64,000 nucleotides of DNA, taken from Polytrichum commune (Eukaryota; Streptophyta; Polytrichopsida; Polytrichales; Polytrichaceae). Position numbers and translations under genes: made by a program. Under the pieces are notes generated by a model. The model did not search any database. It saw only the letters and a list, made by a program, of their open reading frames with translations, and was not told where the DNA came from. The stretch covers positions 6,700,501 through 6,764,500 of the forward strand of contig OX485808.1 in NCBI GenBank assembly GCA_950295325.1. The letters run 5' to 3'. Below, piece by piece: positions 34,701-46,877 of the stretch; within the stretch, counting starts at the first letter, position 1; each line of letters begins with the position of its first letter.

Positions 34701-37126
34701 ATGCCCATGCCGTTGGAGAATTTCACCCACTCGAAATCAATGTCCGTGCTCCAATCATATGCGTTGAATGCTTCTGTCCCACGCCATGCGACCACCACTG
34801 CATTGGCATCCTTGGGTTTGTCCATGAACACAAACACCTGGGTGTTTTGCATCTTTTGGTATTCTGCAAACAAATCATCATCAAAAGAATTTCTAGCTTC
34901 AATTTAACATAGTACTCATCATTCTCATATCAACTCAAGTTAGTTGCCTACAATGAGTGGACCGGGAAACCTCAAAAGACAAGGGTTAGCATTATCCTAC
35001 ATCACTAATTTATTTAGTGAACGCTCAGGGTCTTCAACCTTGACTTGATGACTTCACGCCATCCTCCAACCGGCCAATTTAGCCCCAAAGTCTCTATCCC
35101 CATATGGGTGCCTCTATACACGAAAGGTCGAGGTCTTCTAAATCTGAAGCCAATTCACATTAAATATTGACTCCGGTCAAGAAGGGAAGAAGCTCTGACA
35201 AGGCCCAAAGAACAATTGGGTTTTCATTTTTGGTCCAACCCAATTCTTTTTTCTTCGGACCATGTCAGATGTGGTCTTTGGTGCATTAACTTACAATTTC
35301 ATCTCATTAGAATATGAATTTTATGGAATGGCCTTGACTTCATCATGTAAAGGTCTTGGGTTTCATTTACTCGATTAGACCAATCACGTATAAGAATTTA
35401 TGCATGTCGAAGCCCCAAATTGACCTTGACATCCTCATCTCCTTACTATCACAACCCCCATCATCTAAAGGACATGTGAACACATAAACAATTAACTTGG
35501 TTACTCTGAATAGAGCCCATCCTCCAAAGGAGGCCAGTACCCTGCATACAAAGAGGCTCTTCATTCATGCTTGCTCCAACGAAGCCAGCGCTTACATCTA
35601 TCTCTCAATCTGTCAATCTATCAATCATCTAGTCGACCGCACCCAACTCACTTCTGAATTGGACTTTGCAGTGATCAATGGACTCTCTGCTACTCATGAT
35701 TGAATGCTTTGTTCTGTGTGGGCAATCCGGGACCAAAAACTGGGAGGGAAAGATTACCGAAACACAGAGAGAGGACACTCACCATTCCAGCAATTGTAGA
35801 AGCCTACAAAGTTCATATTCCAGTTTTGTGTGACGACCTTCTCCACAACCGCCTTGTTCTCATAGGCAAGCTTGGCAGCCATGACGCACACATTCGCGGT
35901 CGAGCGTGACCCAATAGTCTCGTCGGGGAATATCTCAGCGTTCGCCTCCGCGCTGTGGGCTTTGCCTTCTTTGGATGTGTCTACGGTCAGGTTAAGCCTG
36001 GGGTCCAGTTGCCCCACGCAGCTGTAGTAATTGTCCGCTTCTGAGTTAGGGATTTGAATTCGACCTGCGCATGCAGTTTAAAAGAATGTGAGGTTCACCA
36101 TTTTTGAAGTTCATTGAATTCCGTGCAACAATTTTCACAGATACGTTTGATAAGTTGGGAGCATGTGCGAAGAATGCCTCTGTAGGAATCATTGCAAGGG
36201 TCCACCACACTTTGGCTATGTGTGAGCCCCTTTACACTAGACCTCAAATTGAGAGCTCAAACTTGCAATTTTACTTGGATTTGAGAAGCTTTCATCTCGA
36301 CACTTAAAGTATTTAGAGCTTGAAACCAATCCTTCAGCTCTCAGTAGTTTGAGCAAGTGTAAAGTGGCCATGCCCAAAGTGAGATAACTAAGGGGTATGG
36401 TACTAAACAATGAAGGATTCATGACAAGCCAAAGAACGCTTGAACTCTCGACACTCCTAAGCCAAATCGTGTAGGTAACTTACCAGGAGCTTGTCATAGA
36501 CATTCCACACGGGATCCATCAAGGTGTTAACACTCATCTAAGCATTGCAAGCCTGGTCAAAATTCCAAGCTCTCAAGTTGAAATTAAGCGCAAGTGGAAA
36601 GCTAAGTGGAGTGAATACGAGCCTCCTTTCCTCAAATGACAGTTCTCCTTTCTTCAAGCTGTCAACCTCTCTAGTGTTTTAGAAAAAGGGGGGGAGGTTC
36701 TAAGGTTCAAGAAACTTCTGTACGCTCTCCCTAAGAGTAGTTCTCTGAAATATGGAAGAGTGAGTGCTGCATGCACTTACCCCATTGCAGGAAACACAGC
36801 CGATATAGAAGACCAAAAACCCCGTCATTGAGAGACAAGAAGTTGAGGGTCCACTCGACCAGAAAGCCCACCACCTTCATTACGCCATAACTGTGCCACA
36901 GGATCCTCACACACATGTGGGAGACATGCTGCTGCCACGACCTCTGGCTTGAGCTTTCCTCGAAGGAGACAGACATTTCTGCAGTTTCCTGCGTCCCCTG
37001 ATTGTCAGTCATATGTTCGAACACAAGAGTTGGTTTATGCAGGGAACGTGCAAATTTACTCGTTTTGGGTGCTGCATCAGCAACACCGAAATCTGGAGCA
37101 GCAGTGTTGCCGTTCAATGTAGCCAT
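31792..37126 (-). CDS. Class-3 triacylglycerol lipase, oil-body-lipase-like, five exons
   Basis: A predicted alpha/beta-hydrolase acting on triacylglycerol. Exons on the minus strand are 37126-36781, 36064-35783, 34863-34592, 33579-33079 and 32196-31792. All introns are GT-AG and the joined frame is open for 601 aa. The start is the ATG at 37126 (MATLNGN); an in-frame TTG lies 18 nt upstream. Blocks in order are a hydrophobic N-terminal region (FLVEWTLNFLSLNDG), YYSCVGQLDPRLNL, FVGFYNCWNEYQKM, VVVAWRGTE with DWSTDIDFEW, HMGFLEALGLG, the nucleophile elbow ITGHSLGGALA (Ser about 376), TFGQPRVGDQDF, YCNDVVPRVP (Asp about 437) and ILGLVVPGVASH (His about 531) with NYVNSVRLGPFP. This layout matches plant oil-body lipase (OBL1) relatives, which sit on lipid droplets and mobilise stored oil. 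The N-terminus is longer than I expect. Intron 4 holds a splice-donor repeat array. Confidence 0.94.
32220..33150 (-). repeat. Tandem array of about 205-bp units in lipase intron 4, each with an exon-4 end and splice donor
   Basis: Five collinear units centre on CTTACCATGCCATCGTACA (plus strand) near 33074, 32868, 32664, 32463 and 32293. Read on the minus strand, each is the end of exon 4 (TACTTCAACAG-GTGTACGATGGC-ATG) followed by GTAAG. The unit at 33079 is the functional exon end. Each copy also repeats AGAGAAGACCTCA, GCTAGTGATAGGAACATCGA and TTGATCGACTTCAGG. One copy (32868) has the donor altered to GTAATT, and others carry frameshifts or stops upstream. Confidence 0.85.
33580..34591 (-). 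other. Lipase intron 3
   Basis: The intron is about 1 kb between the exon ending GCCAAACAG and the exon starting GAGAGGAAGG. It holds a (GA)n run at 33615-33632. Near 34150-34260 there is a stretch reminiscent of other dispersed sequence in the window (ACGTGCCCATCATGTTCCCTACATT). No gene is seen in it. Confidence 0.6.
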
Positions 37127-39400
37127 GCTTGTGCTTTGTGTCAAGCCAAGGTCAGAGACTCAGCTTACAGGCTGCAATATTGTGGAGCACGTAGATCTGA
37201 AAGTTCCTGAAAAGACAATTACAGACTCGTCAATACTAAAAGGCACCTCGGTTGTCAGGAGTAATAAATCTAGCAAACAATTCCCTCAAATTAATGGTGC
37301 AACAAAGTTGTCTGAATTAATGATCTGTACTTTACTATGGGCCCCCTCAAATATTAATATTCTTTAACGGCATACTCAATCCTTCCTGGATTTGCAGTGG
37401 AGCTGCAGTCAAGGTTTGGAGCCACGATAGAATCCATGGAAACATCAACAAAACATTTCGATGTTCTTAACTTCTCCATGTTCGCACAAAGATGATAATA
37501 TACAAATTGATGGACTGACATGCCTACATGTGGACTAATATATTTGTACTGAAACAGATTGACTTCTTCTGGCATGGAAAAGATGCTATGGTGACAGGCT
37601 GATGATGTGCAGGAACACTGGCAGACGCATATAAGACAGCTGCCGAGGTTGTCTTTTAGTAAATGGTTGCAACAACTTCAATTCTCAATGTAAATATGTA
37701 CTAAAAATTGATTTTTTTTTTTTCGAAGGTTCACGTTCACATGTGCACGATAGAGACTGAGGTTTGAGGTCGAACTTGTAAGTAAGCAGCTTGTGGGAAA
37801 ACATCATCCAGGAACATCCTATGCGCCCAAAGGGAACCATAAGATCATGTAGATACCATATGGAGTTTTTCTGCCATAGGCCAAGAGATCCACAACTACG
37901 AAATGAAAGTTCAGATAGCCGGCACTGCAGTGTATGTGTGTGTGTGTGTGTATATATTAAGGAAGTTCTCCACTCCTGATCCTACTCAAAGCTCATGCCG
38001 GGAATCATGATTCGGTGGACCGGATTGGACCACACCGGACATTTAACCTTCACGTGCACAAAAGTTTGTGACGCATGAAAAGTTGACAAGCTGACCTTTA
38101 CCAAACATCAAGCACCATGGCACTAGATCACCCATTATTTTATGAACCATGCATGGGACGCAGGGGCTCATAGAAATCTACAATGACTCATATCATTGAT
38201 CTAGTGCACTACTAGGTACCCAATTCCAAAACTGGCCGTGCATTAATACAGGCAGTACTTGAGTGATGCTACTTGACACAACGACTACCAGAACCATATT
38301 CGTGATCATGTAACGTCCTGACAGTGATGGACCTCACGGGACAGTCAACCTTCGAAAGTGTGCACACAAGTGACAAGCAGAGTGAATGAATAAGAGTCGG
38401 CAAGACCTTATGTATGTTGAATATCGTCACGGCATCACTAGATCAGCCACAGTTTTCTAAACTGCAGCCCAGGCTCAACCTACGATGACCCAGAATCCTA
38501 ACTGATCCAGGAATATCGAAGAACCTCCTGCAAGCCTGGTAGCTAGAACTAGAGATTCCAGTAACTTGACTCATGCTCATGATATCCCTAATATTCTAGC
38601 GGCCCTCAGATCTGTGCCAGCACTCAACTAACAACTCGTCGAGACAAACTCCTCACCCATGAACATCCTTATATGTCAAGCTTACGTTTCGAACCGGGAG
38701 TAAGTCTGAGGATGAAGTTGCCTGCCACCTTACTAGGTGCTCACAAACAACATTGTGTCTGTTCGTAAAGATGCGATCTGTAAGATGACTATATCGTTCC
38801 TCAAGACGCGGTGTCTTGAACCTCTTGCATACGCAAATACATTCCCGAACGGAGGAATACCTGTGGATGCGTGAAGTTGCCCCTCGGATCACTAGCCGAG
38901 TCTCTCTCAGTCTCTCAGACAAATCTCTAACTTTCGGTGTCAGATGAATGACTAGGCTGGAGAGCCGGGGCGAATACATATACGCTATGGCTGGGAATCT
39001 TGGGCTGGGGCCAAGTTTCGAGGAGGAGCAATACTAGCAGAGACAAAGGTTGAGCTTGCAGGTGGAAACTAAGGAAGTAACTGAGGGAGAAGTTACATTG
39101 GAGGTGCTGCTGCTGCACCCCAGTTGGGCCAAATTTGGGCGAATCAACCCATACACTCGTTCCTTGTTGGATGCCTAAACCCTTGCCTCCAAGGAAACCA
39201 GTGTACGGGTTGTTTCACCCCAGCCGTTGGGCCAAGGTCGAATTTCAATTCCCAGTTCCCACGGACTTCACTTACTTACGCAGGTCTCTTCCCATTTTGA
39301 CCGTGCAGAGACAACAAGTGCGGAGGAGCAATGAGCGGAGAGAACCGGGCTGGTACACTAAACAGTTCTATTACTGTGGGGGGTTATGTTGTTTTTTAAG
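37127..39400. other. 5' flank of the lipase gene, no gene recognised
   Basis: A T-run is at 37709-37722 and a (GT)n(AT)n run at 37932-37957. Sequence near 38020-38140 and 38330-38460 shares GG-ACA-T-AACCTTC, GTGACAAG and CACTAGATCA phrases, suggesting an old local duplication. The 108-aa minus frame at 38653-38979 has no recognised motif. Confidence 0.35.
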
Positions 39401-39682
39401 AGCCCATGCTTATGCTCTCAATGAAAACTAGTGTGGGCCACATTACTTTTCAACCCATGCAAAATTTCTAGTAGAAAATTAGCGTGGGCCACATTAATTG
39501 TTTTTCTAGAAAATCAACGCGGGTGATTGTTTTATTTTTGTGCTATTTGTGTCTTATAAATATTATTTAGCGTGTTGGTTGGAAGTTTCCATGAAGACTT
39601 AGGGGAAGATTCAGGGTCTTGGACCCACATTAATTCCAGCTTGACTAGAAAGTTAGTGTGGCCCATGCTAATTATGTCCACA
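39400..39682. repeat. Short degenerate repeats of TTAGTGTGGGCCACATTA type
   Basis: The phrase AGTGTGGGCCACATTA or AGCGTGGGCCACATTAA occurs near 39430 and 39480. A variant, GTTAGTGTGGCCCATGCTAA, occurs near 39655. This is probably debris of a MITE adjoining the family-B copy that follows. Confidence 0.4.
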
Positions 39683-40073
39683 CTACACTGAAATATGATA
39701 TTTAGTGTCGCCAATTCTAATTGTCTTGCTCCATACTAAATGTAAACTGCAGGACAATGTCACCAACACTAAATGCTAACCCAACATTATATGTTATTCC
39801 TTGTAATTATTTGGGGGGGGGAGGGGGTTTATAGATTTACAGTGTTGCAATTACTGCCACTTACCAAGTGATTTTTCATCCAAATTTCAATCACCCATGA
39901 CAATATTTTATCACAAGTTGCTGACAAGAGAAGGTAGGGTTTGGCCAATGGATGATCTCATCCATCATCCATGACAATACTTGTTTACTTATCCATGAAA
40001 AAGGGTCATCCAAAAAGTTACCATAGTGTGACATAAAATACCATATGAAACTAAAATATCATATTTAGTGTAA
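39683..40073 (+). mobile_element. MITE family B, copy 3
   Basis: It begins CTACACTGAAATATGATATT and ends ATATCATATTTAGTGTAA. It follows copy 1 through TTGCTGACAAGAGAAGGTAG and CATCCATGACAATA. A G-run interrupts it near 39814-39827. Confidence 0.85.
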
Positions 40074-40321
40074 TTTTCCACCCACACTAATAGGACTATT
40101 TAGTGTTGTTACGAATGAACCGCTTGAGTTTGAGAAAAAACAATTGAAGTTCAAGACTTTAGGAAGATTACCGATTACTTTGGAGGAATTTAAAGAACAT
40201 CCCTCAAATTTATAAAGAAAAACTGAGAGATGTCATCATGTTGGACTTGCAACACTAGGATCTCAACCGATTCTGCCCAAAACTTTCCCCGGACACTGCA
40301 GAGTAGTAAGTGCTATTAGCG

Positions 40322-40377
<56 letters not shown>

Positions 40378-41057
40378 GTGTTTGGAGGTGTTGGGTTGTC
40401 AAACTTTGAACCTCATGAGCATCAACACGTCTACATGATCATTATTTTATATTCTGTAACTCAGGCGGTTATTACTACTGGGCAAGGGTGCGTTTCCTTG
40501 AGAAGTCGAATGTTGATGTCATCAAGAATCCATAGCCAGGGGCCCTCTTTTTCCCATGACTGCAGTTGCAATCATAGATAGGCATCCTTCCCCGCTTTCT
40601 ACCTGCTACAATAGATGGCCGGCTCTTTGAGAGGGTTCTCACCAGTCTTACCTAGCGTGAAAACGGAGTCGCTTGAAATGTGCCATGGGAATTACTTTTC
40701 CTAATTGATTTGACTCCCTAAATTATAGCATTCAAAATCCTCGAAATCGGTCTAGTGGGTGTCAACAGGGAATGAATTTAGCACGTTTTACCTACATGGA
40801 GCATAGAGGGAGGCATTGGCTTTCCAAACCCCACTTACATGTGTCAATGACGTAGATTAGGTTCTCCGTCACCAGTTAAAAGTAAACTAGGTGGCAAAGT
40901 TGTTTGATGCCTATTCACGGCAATCCAACCTTATGGCTATTTCTATGGAAATCGGAGGCTCTTCCCCTTGTCCATCTAGAACAAGAGATACCCTTGCCTA
41001 TCTTGGTTGAAGCACAACATGCAATATGGTATGACTTTACGTTTGAGCTCCAACTAC
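40074..41057. other. Anonymous intergenic sequence with a (TC)n(TA)n microsatellite
   Basis: A compound dinucleotide run is at 40323-40374. No gene is recognised in the rest. Confidence 0.45.
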
Positions 41058-41281
41058 ATTGTTTTGTCTAATTAATTAGTGTGGCTTTACCATCTAGAGT
41101 TACGCATTGTTATAACATTTCACTGGGAGTATCATTTTCTTTTACCCATAATAACTCGAGGAGTTAGTGTGCACATCAAAGAATATGATCTAACTTAGGA
41201 GAAAACAAAATGATATGTTGGTCAAATGTTACAGCAACACGTAACTCCGAATGATAACCCACACTAATTAGACAAAACAAT
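41058..41281. mobile_element. TIR element (MITE), 224 bp, ATTGTTTTGTCTAATTA ends
   Basis: ATTGTTTTGTCTAATTAATTAGTGTGG at the left (shown as ATTGTTTTGTCTAATTA plus TTAGTGTGG) is mirrored by CCCACACTAATTAGACAAAACAAT at the right (CCCACACTAATTAG plus ACAAAACAAT). Pairing continues through GAGTTACG. The flanks CCAACTA and CCAAACTA could be an imperfect target duplication of about 8 bp, as in hAT elements. Confidence 0.75.
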
Positions 41282-42493
41282 CCAAACTATGATAACATGT
41301 TTGTGAGTGAAACTGAACACATCCGTTCCCTTGGGTTTCGGGATACAAGAGGGAAAGGGAAAAAAAAAAGTGACATTACGGAAGTTAAGATGTATTACAA
41401 AACTCGGCGATTGTTGTTGTGATCTAGATTAACCCTTAAATCAACATCAAAAACACACAAAATAGTGTGTGAAACTAAATTGAAATGAATCAACAACCAA
41501 CAGCCTATAGGAGGATCCAGTTTTTACTATGACAGCCTCGGTGCGTGCCAGGAAACCAACCAGGTGGAAGGCGGCATATAAGCATCATGTTTCTGCTTCT
41601 GAATGGAAATGCAACCTTTATTTAGGTAGCGTATGTCCGTCTCTTATTAGCACGCATCTATTGTCTGCACAGTTAATGCAAGGACAAAAACACACATATA
41701 TATATATGCTAACCTACATACATACATACTTGTGGTTGTTTGTATGATGCAGATGGTCAAAGAGGGCCAACTCTAAGCACTTTCCTAAATTAAATTCTGC
41801 ACGTGCAAGTGGAAGCTCTCACAGGGTTTAAACCATGTGAGCGAGCATGAGATTATATTCCTTGTGGATGTGGGCCCTTTCCGTGCCTCAGTGGAAACCG
41901 ATCTGTAAGATTGTCCTCCTCTGGTATAACTTAGTAAGTGCTCCTCATGGGGTTGAAATTCAAGGTAGGTGTGAGTCACTCTAAACTCCGTAGTATCACA
42001 CCTGTGGCAACCAAAGTGCACGTGATATTACGGAGTTTTGTAGTGTTAACATGGATGCGTGATGTTATAGAATTAGTGTAGCATGTGACACTATGGAATA
42101 ACACAAAGGAGAGGTGAGGACAATTTGGATTCGTTCTCCTGTCACCTACGCTAGTGTGGTCCACTCCACTTGGGCTTCACGGGCAATGTGGCAGACGCAT
42201 GCACCAACATTCAACGAGTGGCATAAGAAGAAGAAGAAGAAGAAGAAGGTGACACTCCACATGTTGACACATGGCGCAATGCGAGGGTGTGGGTGGGTTG
42301 ACTTCTTTGGTGGTTTGCATTAATGACAAATTTTGTGATATAAGGGAGAGAAATGTGACAAAAAGGAGTGAGATTTGAACTACGAACATCCGTTCCCTAG
42401 GATTTCAGAATATTAGAGAGTGAGTGACATTATGGGGGTTGATATTACAGAGTTTAGGGTGTAGATGCGCTCGTGAGATGGGTTAAAGTACTT
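41282..42493. repeat. Diverged repeat debris
   Basis: A phrase pair CATCCGTTCCCT-GG-TTTC, followed by TGACATTA-GG and TTACA-A, occurs near 41320-41405 and 42388-42460. A small hairpin AACTCCGTAGTATCAC / GTGATATTACGGAGTT lies at 41985-42037. A (GAA)n run is at 42226-42247. No gene is seen. Confidence 0.45.
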
Positions 42494-42690
42494 GGGAAGT
42501 TTTTGGACATAGTCGGTCAAGATCCTAGTGATTCTGAATCCAGCCGGTTACATGTTGATGACATCTTCCAGTTTTGCTTTATTCATCTGAGGTATGTTCC
42601 ATAGAATCCTCTAAAATGATCAGTAATTCTCCTGAAGTCTCCAACGTCAACTGGTTATTTCTCAAACTCAACTGGTTCTTCCTGGACATA
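42494..42690. repeat. Dispersed repeat C, copy 2
   Basis: It is collinear with 58682-58885. Shared phrases are TTTTTGGACATAGTCGGTCA, TTACATGTTGATGACATC, GAGGTATGTTCCATAGAATC and TCTCAAACTCAACTGG. Confidence 0.65.
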
Positions 42691-42919
42691 GGTGGGTTAT
42701 TCAAATGGAGTTTTTGAGGGGAGACTAGGGCAAACGCTAAAGGGACCCCAACGAGCTCTATCCGTGACAGACGCTGGTGGGGCCCACCACCGCCTCTGCC
42801 CCCCGAAACTTTTCGCATCCCTACCCACGCGGTCTTCCCAAATGCATGTCTTCCTTGATGTATGTCACTTCAATAAAATAGCAATTACCTTTTAACAAAT
42901 TTCTTCAATACCATGGTGT

Positions 42920-43760
42920 TGTCCTTCACTACGATTGTCCTTCAAGACCCAAATTTTTCCTTCATGCCTATTGTCCTTCAGTAGGATTGAAGGCCACTTC
43001 TCCATATAACTTATATTGAGTGCACTTCATCTTCAAGGTCCAAAATCCAATATATATCTTCACTTCCATTGAGTAAATAAATAATTGATTAGGATTTCAT
43101 TTTCAAGGTGAAACCGACAATAAAACATGTAATTAACTTGGAAGTCAAAAACATTACAAAAGCATCATTAACATTGAGGCAATATCTATTGAGACTTACC
43201 ATTGAAATGGACATTGTCATTCTAAAATGAAACTAAAATTAATGTATCTATTTTTAGTATGCTTATTTTATAATAATATAGTTAATGCATTTTATTTCCG
43301 CAAGTATTTATACACATTATTCTTCAAGACCACAATTGCCCTTCATGACTCAGTCTTGTCATGCACTGCGATTGTCCTTCATCACTCTTGTCCTTCACTG
43401 CGATTATCCTACATGATTCAGTTTTGTCCTTCATGTGTGTTGTCCTTCATAGTAGGATTCAAAGTTGTTTCTCCATATAACCCATATTAAATGCACTTCA
43501 TTTTCAAGGTCCAAAATTGAATATATATATGTTCACTTCCATTGAATAAATAAGTAATTGATTGGGACTTCCTTTTGCAAAGTTAAACCGTCAATAAAAC
43601 ATGTAATTAACTTGGAAATCAAAAATATTTCAAAAATCTCATTAGCACCGAGGTTGTGTTTATTGTGACTTATCATTGAAAGGGGTTTTATCATTCTAAA
43701 ATGGAACTAAAATTAATGTTTATTTTTAGTGTGTTTAATTTAGTTAATACTTTCTACTTT
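42920..43760 (+). repeat. Tandem pair related to the hairpin MULE arms
   Basis: Two units (about 42920-43320 and 43321-43760) each have a TGTCCTTCA-rich head. A body of about 260 bp follows (43005-43245 and 43475-43720) that matches the MULE arm: CACTTCATTTTCAAGGTC, TTCACTTCCATTGAGTAAAT, ACATGTAATTAACTTGGAA and TCATTCTAAAATGAAACTAA. They lack the MULE termini. Confidence 0.65.
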
Positions 43761-43789
43761 CACACAAATATTCATACCGTACCCCATCA

Positions 43790-43870
43790 CATTCTCTCTA
43801 CATTTGTGCAGGTTTGTCATGTTTCAAGCTAGAATCTGGTGGGTGAGTGGCATACATGGAAAATCACCTA
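43790..43870 (+). repeat. Isolated right end of the 14483-14898 MITE family
   Basis: CCCATCACATTCTCTCTACA, CTAGAATCTGGTGGG and TACATGGAAAATCACC match the right end of 14483-14898. No left end is seen nearby. Confidence 0.5.
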
Positions 43871-44709
43871 AGTGTGCAAAGTTTGCTTTACAATGATGTT
43901 TGAAGAATGGGTATGGGTACAACATATTATTTTTGGTTCTTCATTGGATTCATGGCCAACCTCCCAACCAATGAATGGTTTTCACAGTGGGATCGCTATA
44001 TTCATGAAAATTATTGACTTTCGACCTATAGATGATGTTTATTTCCATATAAGTATTGTTAGAAATAATTTTCTCTATTCATTATATATATATATATATA
44101 TATAATAGATTTTTGAAATCATTTAAATATCAATTTTCAAAGCATTAAACTTAAATCACTCATAAGAAAATCACATCATTCTTGTTCCAAGTTTAGTATG
44201 TGTTTCACCAAGAAGATTATGTATGCATGACAAGTAAATTTAAAACAAAAAGTTGTCTTTGATGAACCAAATGACGTGTTTTCAATTTCGTTTGCAAGTG
44301 TTGTTTGCACTCTATACCAAATACCATAAACATTGTAGTGTCGCACAACTTGTGCTAAAACCTCCCATATCCTATGTAGATGCTCATTATCCATGTAGCT
44401 CAATGATTTCCATTTTATTTTATAGTCCAAGATGCCAAAAGGCTTATGGAACTAAAAAAAGTACATCAAGATAGTGACAAATAGGCTAATTCCCTAGAGC
44501 AACAGTCCAATGCAATGGCCTTTGTGGGATAAAAGCTAGGTGATCCAATTGGAAGCAAGACTTGAGATAGCCTAGTACTATAATTTAACATAGGGAATGA
44601 CACCAAACTCTATGGGTGCTCATTCTCGTTGTACTTACATTTGTAACCTACCATAACATTATTCAGTTGCATGGTCATGTTCCATTTTGTATCTAGCATC
44701 CGATGTAGA
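43871..44709. other. Anonymous AT-rich sequence
   Basis: A (TA)n run is at 44083-44104. Frames of 73-84 aa have no motif. Confidence 0.35.
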
Positions 44710-44910
44710 CCTTCTGTGGGAGTCCACCATTCGACGGAAATACGGAAATACGGATCCATTTTCCGTATTTTACCCTGCTTATATGAGGATAATAGGGTCT
44801 CTTAGGTTAAATTAATTGTACTAGGAAAAAGGGCATTCTAAATCCGCCTCGCGCGATAAAAAAGATAAAAAAGAGTATTATTACCGGTCCATCAAAATGG
44901 GTTAGGGGGA

Positions 44911-45056
44911 CCGTTGGATCATGGTCCGGACCACTGGTCCGGACCAAGTAACGGTCGCGCCAAGATTAACCAACGGTCTGGAAGTGGCGGTTACAACGGA
45001 TTTATGACGGTTGGGGGAAGAATCGTCGGGAAAACGGTTAGCAACCGTTTTCCGTT
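44911..45056. promoter_or_regulatory. Cluster of AACGG motifs and palindromes, putative element promoter
   Basis: AACGG occurs seven times in 146 bp. Four are on the plus strand (44950, 44972, 44995, 45033) and three on the minus (44911, 45045, 45052). The core also forms the inverted repeat AAAACGGTTAGCAACCGTTTT in two halves (45031-45039 and 45043-45051). Two palindromes GGTCCGGACC are at 44923 and 44936. AACGG is the core recognised by three-repeat MYB proteins. The cluster lies about 300 bp upstream of the element's first ATG at 45340. Function is inferred. Confidence 0.35.
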
Positions 45057-46872
45057 AAACCAAACGATAATAAGGGAAGAGAGAAGGAGGAAGGATACTT
45101 AAGGGTCCCTTCCTTCTCCTTCCCACTTTTTTTTTCCTGTTCACAAGAGGCAAATTGTTGAGAGAACGAGTGGTGAGGTTGTTTTTTTTTCGAGCCGCCA
45201 GCAGTTGGATTGCTGGGACTCCGCACTTTCCAGTCGCCGGCAGTTGGCTTGCCGGGACTCTGTAGCAATTAGGCGGAAGAGAGGGAATCCGGAGGGGAGA
45301 GAGTTTCCGCAGTTGAGACGGATAGAGAAGAGAGGAAAAATGCCGGAAGCACGGGAGGAGGATTGGAGGGAACCCATCCCGGTTCCGCTCAAAGCCCTCA
45401 TCCCTGCAATTCCGAGGGAGGACGGGGAGTTGCAAGAGCTAGCGGAGGATCTCCGGGTTATGGGTTGCGCGGGATTGCTCGCCAAACCCTGGAACCTCCG
45501 AGCGGAAGATACTCTCCGGGAGTTCAAGTTCGAGAGAGGGAACCAAGAGGAGGGATCCGGATAGTTGGACTCCATATGTATGGAATAGGGTCTACGGGTT
45601 TCCGAGGGGAATTACGGAAGGATGGGCCGGCCGCCGCGATGGCTTATTCGCCGGAAAATTCAGAGGGGATGCGTATCCGAAGGACGGCTTTCACCCCGGG
45701 AACTGCCGGAACCTAAGAGAGCGGAGGGTGTTAGAGTTCCTCCTACCCATCCTAAACCCGAACAAGCCGAAGCGGATTAGCCTTACCATGGCTAACACCA
45801 TGTTTGGAGCTATGTCCGGAGTCCGGCCAGTGAATTGGGGGCTGATCATTCAAGAGATAGTAGGGCGGGCCCTCCCCCATATAGGCCGGAAACCCTCCTT
45901 CCTCTCCCCCTTCATTCTGCACCTCTATCAGCATTTCGACTGCATCACGGCCGAGGAGGAGGACCTGCTGACGATAGCGGCGGACGAGGTCACCTACAAG
46001 CTCCATCCGGAAGCTGGAGACCTCGAGACGGAGACTTCCAGCGACCCCATCATTCCGGAAGCCCTTCCCTCTTCACCCGGAAGCCCGCCGCCGACCGTCC
46101 AGAGGCCAAGCTCTCCTCCCCCTCACTATCATCCGGGAGACTACTTGGCGGAATGTGGATCTCTCCGCCTGGGATTTTCCGGAAAACCCCTTCAAGCGGG
46201 TTCAGGAGGGGTTGGAGGACCTACAAAACCAGTACTACCGGCTGGAACACATCGTCCGAGGAGCGAATCACGCCCTGAACGACTGCGGACCCAGAAACAT
46301 TCTCCGAGAATTGGCAAAGAGGGCGGACAGGAAGGAGCTCGAGCAAGCCAGGACGGAGAATGCTCACCTCACCGCGCAGGTAGCGGCCATGACTCAGGAG
46401 CTGAGTCAGAAGAGTGAGGAGATCCGGAAGTACCACGCGGAGCAGGCAGTGGTCTTCAGTTGGATCCAGGAGCTAGTGGGCATCCGGCAGAGATCGTCAA
46501 CAAGGCACATCTCTACGACTGGATGATGGAGTCCGGAGAACCCGCTTCAGCCTGGCAGACCCTCCCCATCCTCGTGAAATACTCATGGACGATGAAGGAT
46601 CTCCTGGCGGAAATCCAGAAGGTGGTTCCGCCAAGCGGAACACCCTGGAGGGTGCTCTATCCGGGTCCACCCGGGTCACCAACCGGAACCCTGTACGAGG
46701 TGGTTGGTGAAGTCGCCCTGGTCCAGAATCCGCCAACGTCTGCAGGACCCAGCCAACAGGGAGGCGGCTCTCGGCCTGCTAGTTCCGGAAGAGCTCCGGA
46801 GAGGATGCGCTCTCCCCAGGTGAGGCGGAAGAGCACCGGGTCTGTTAGATCCGGACGAGGCCAGTCCCCTGT

Positions 46873-46877
46873 CCCGT
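46873..46877. repeat. Target-site duplication CCCGT (left) of the nested gypsy
   Basis: CCCGT here and at 53928-53932 flank the retrotransposon exactly. Removing the element plus one copy joins the interrupted frame as ...VP-WTSDRSR... without a shift. Confidence 0.9.

Noticed and set aside
44715-44900. Left LTR of a conventional LTR retrotransposon
   Set aside because: No second copy of this sequence was found between 54415 and 55791, so a normal LTR pair is not supported.
45141-45575. 144-aa and 126-aa minus frames
   Set aside because: They are antisense to the start of the element's plus-strand ORF, are Ser/Arg-rich and have no motif.
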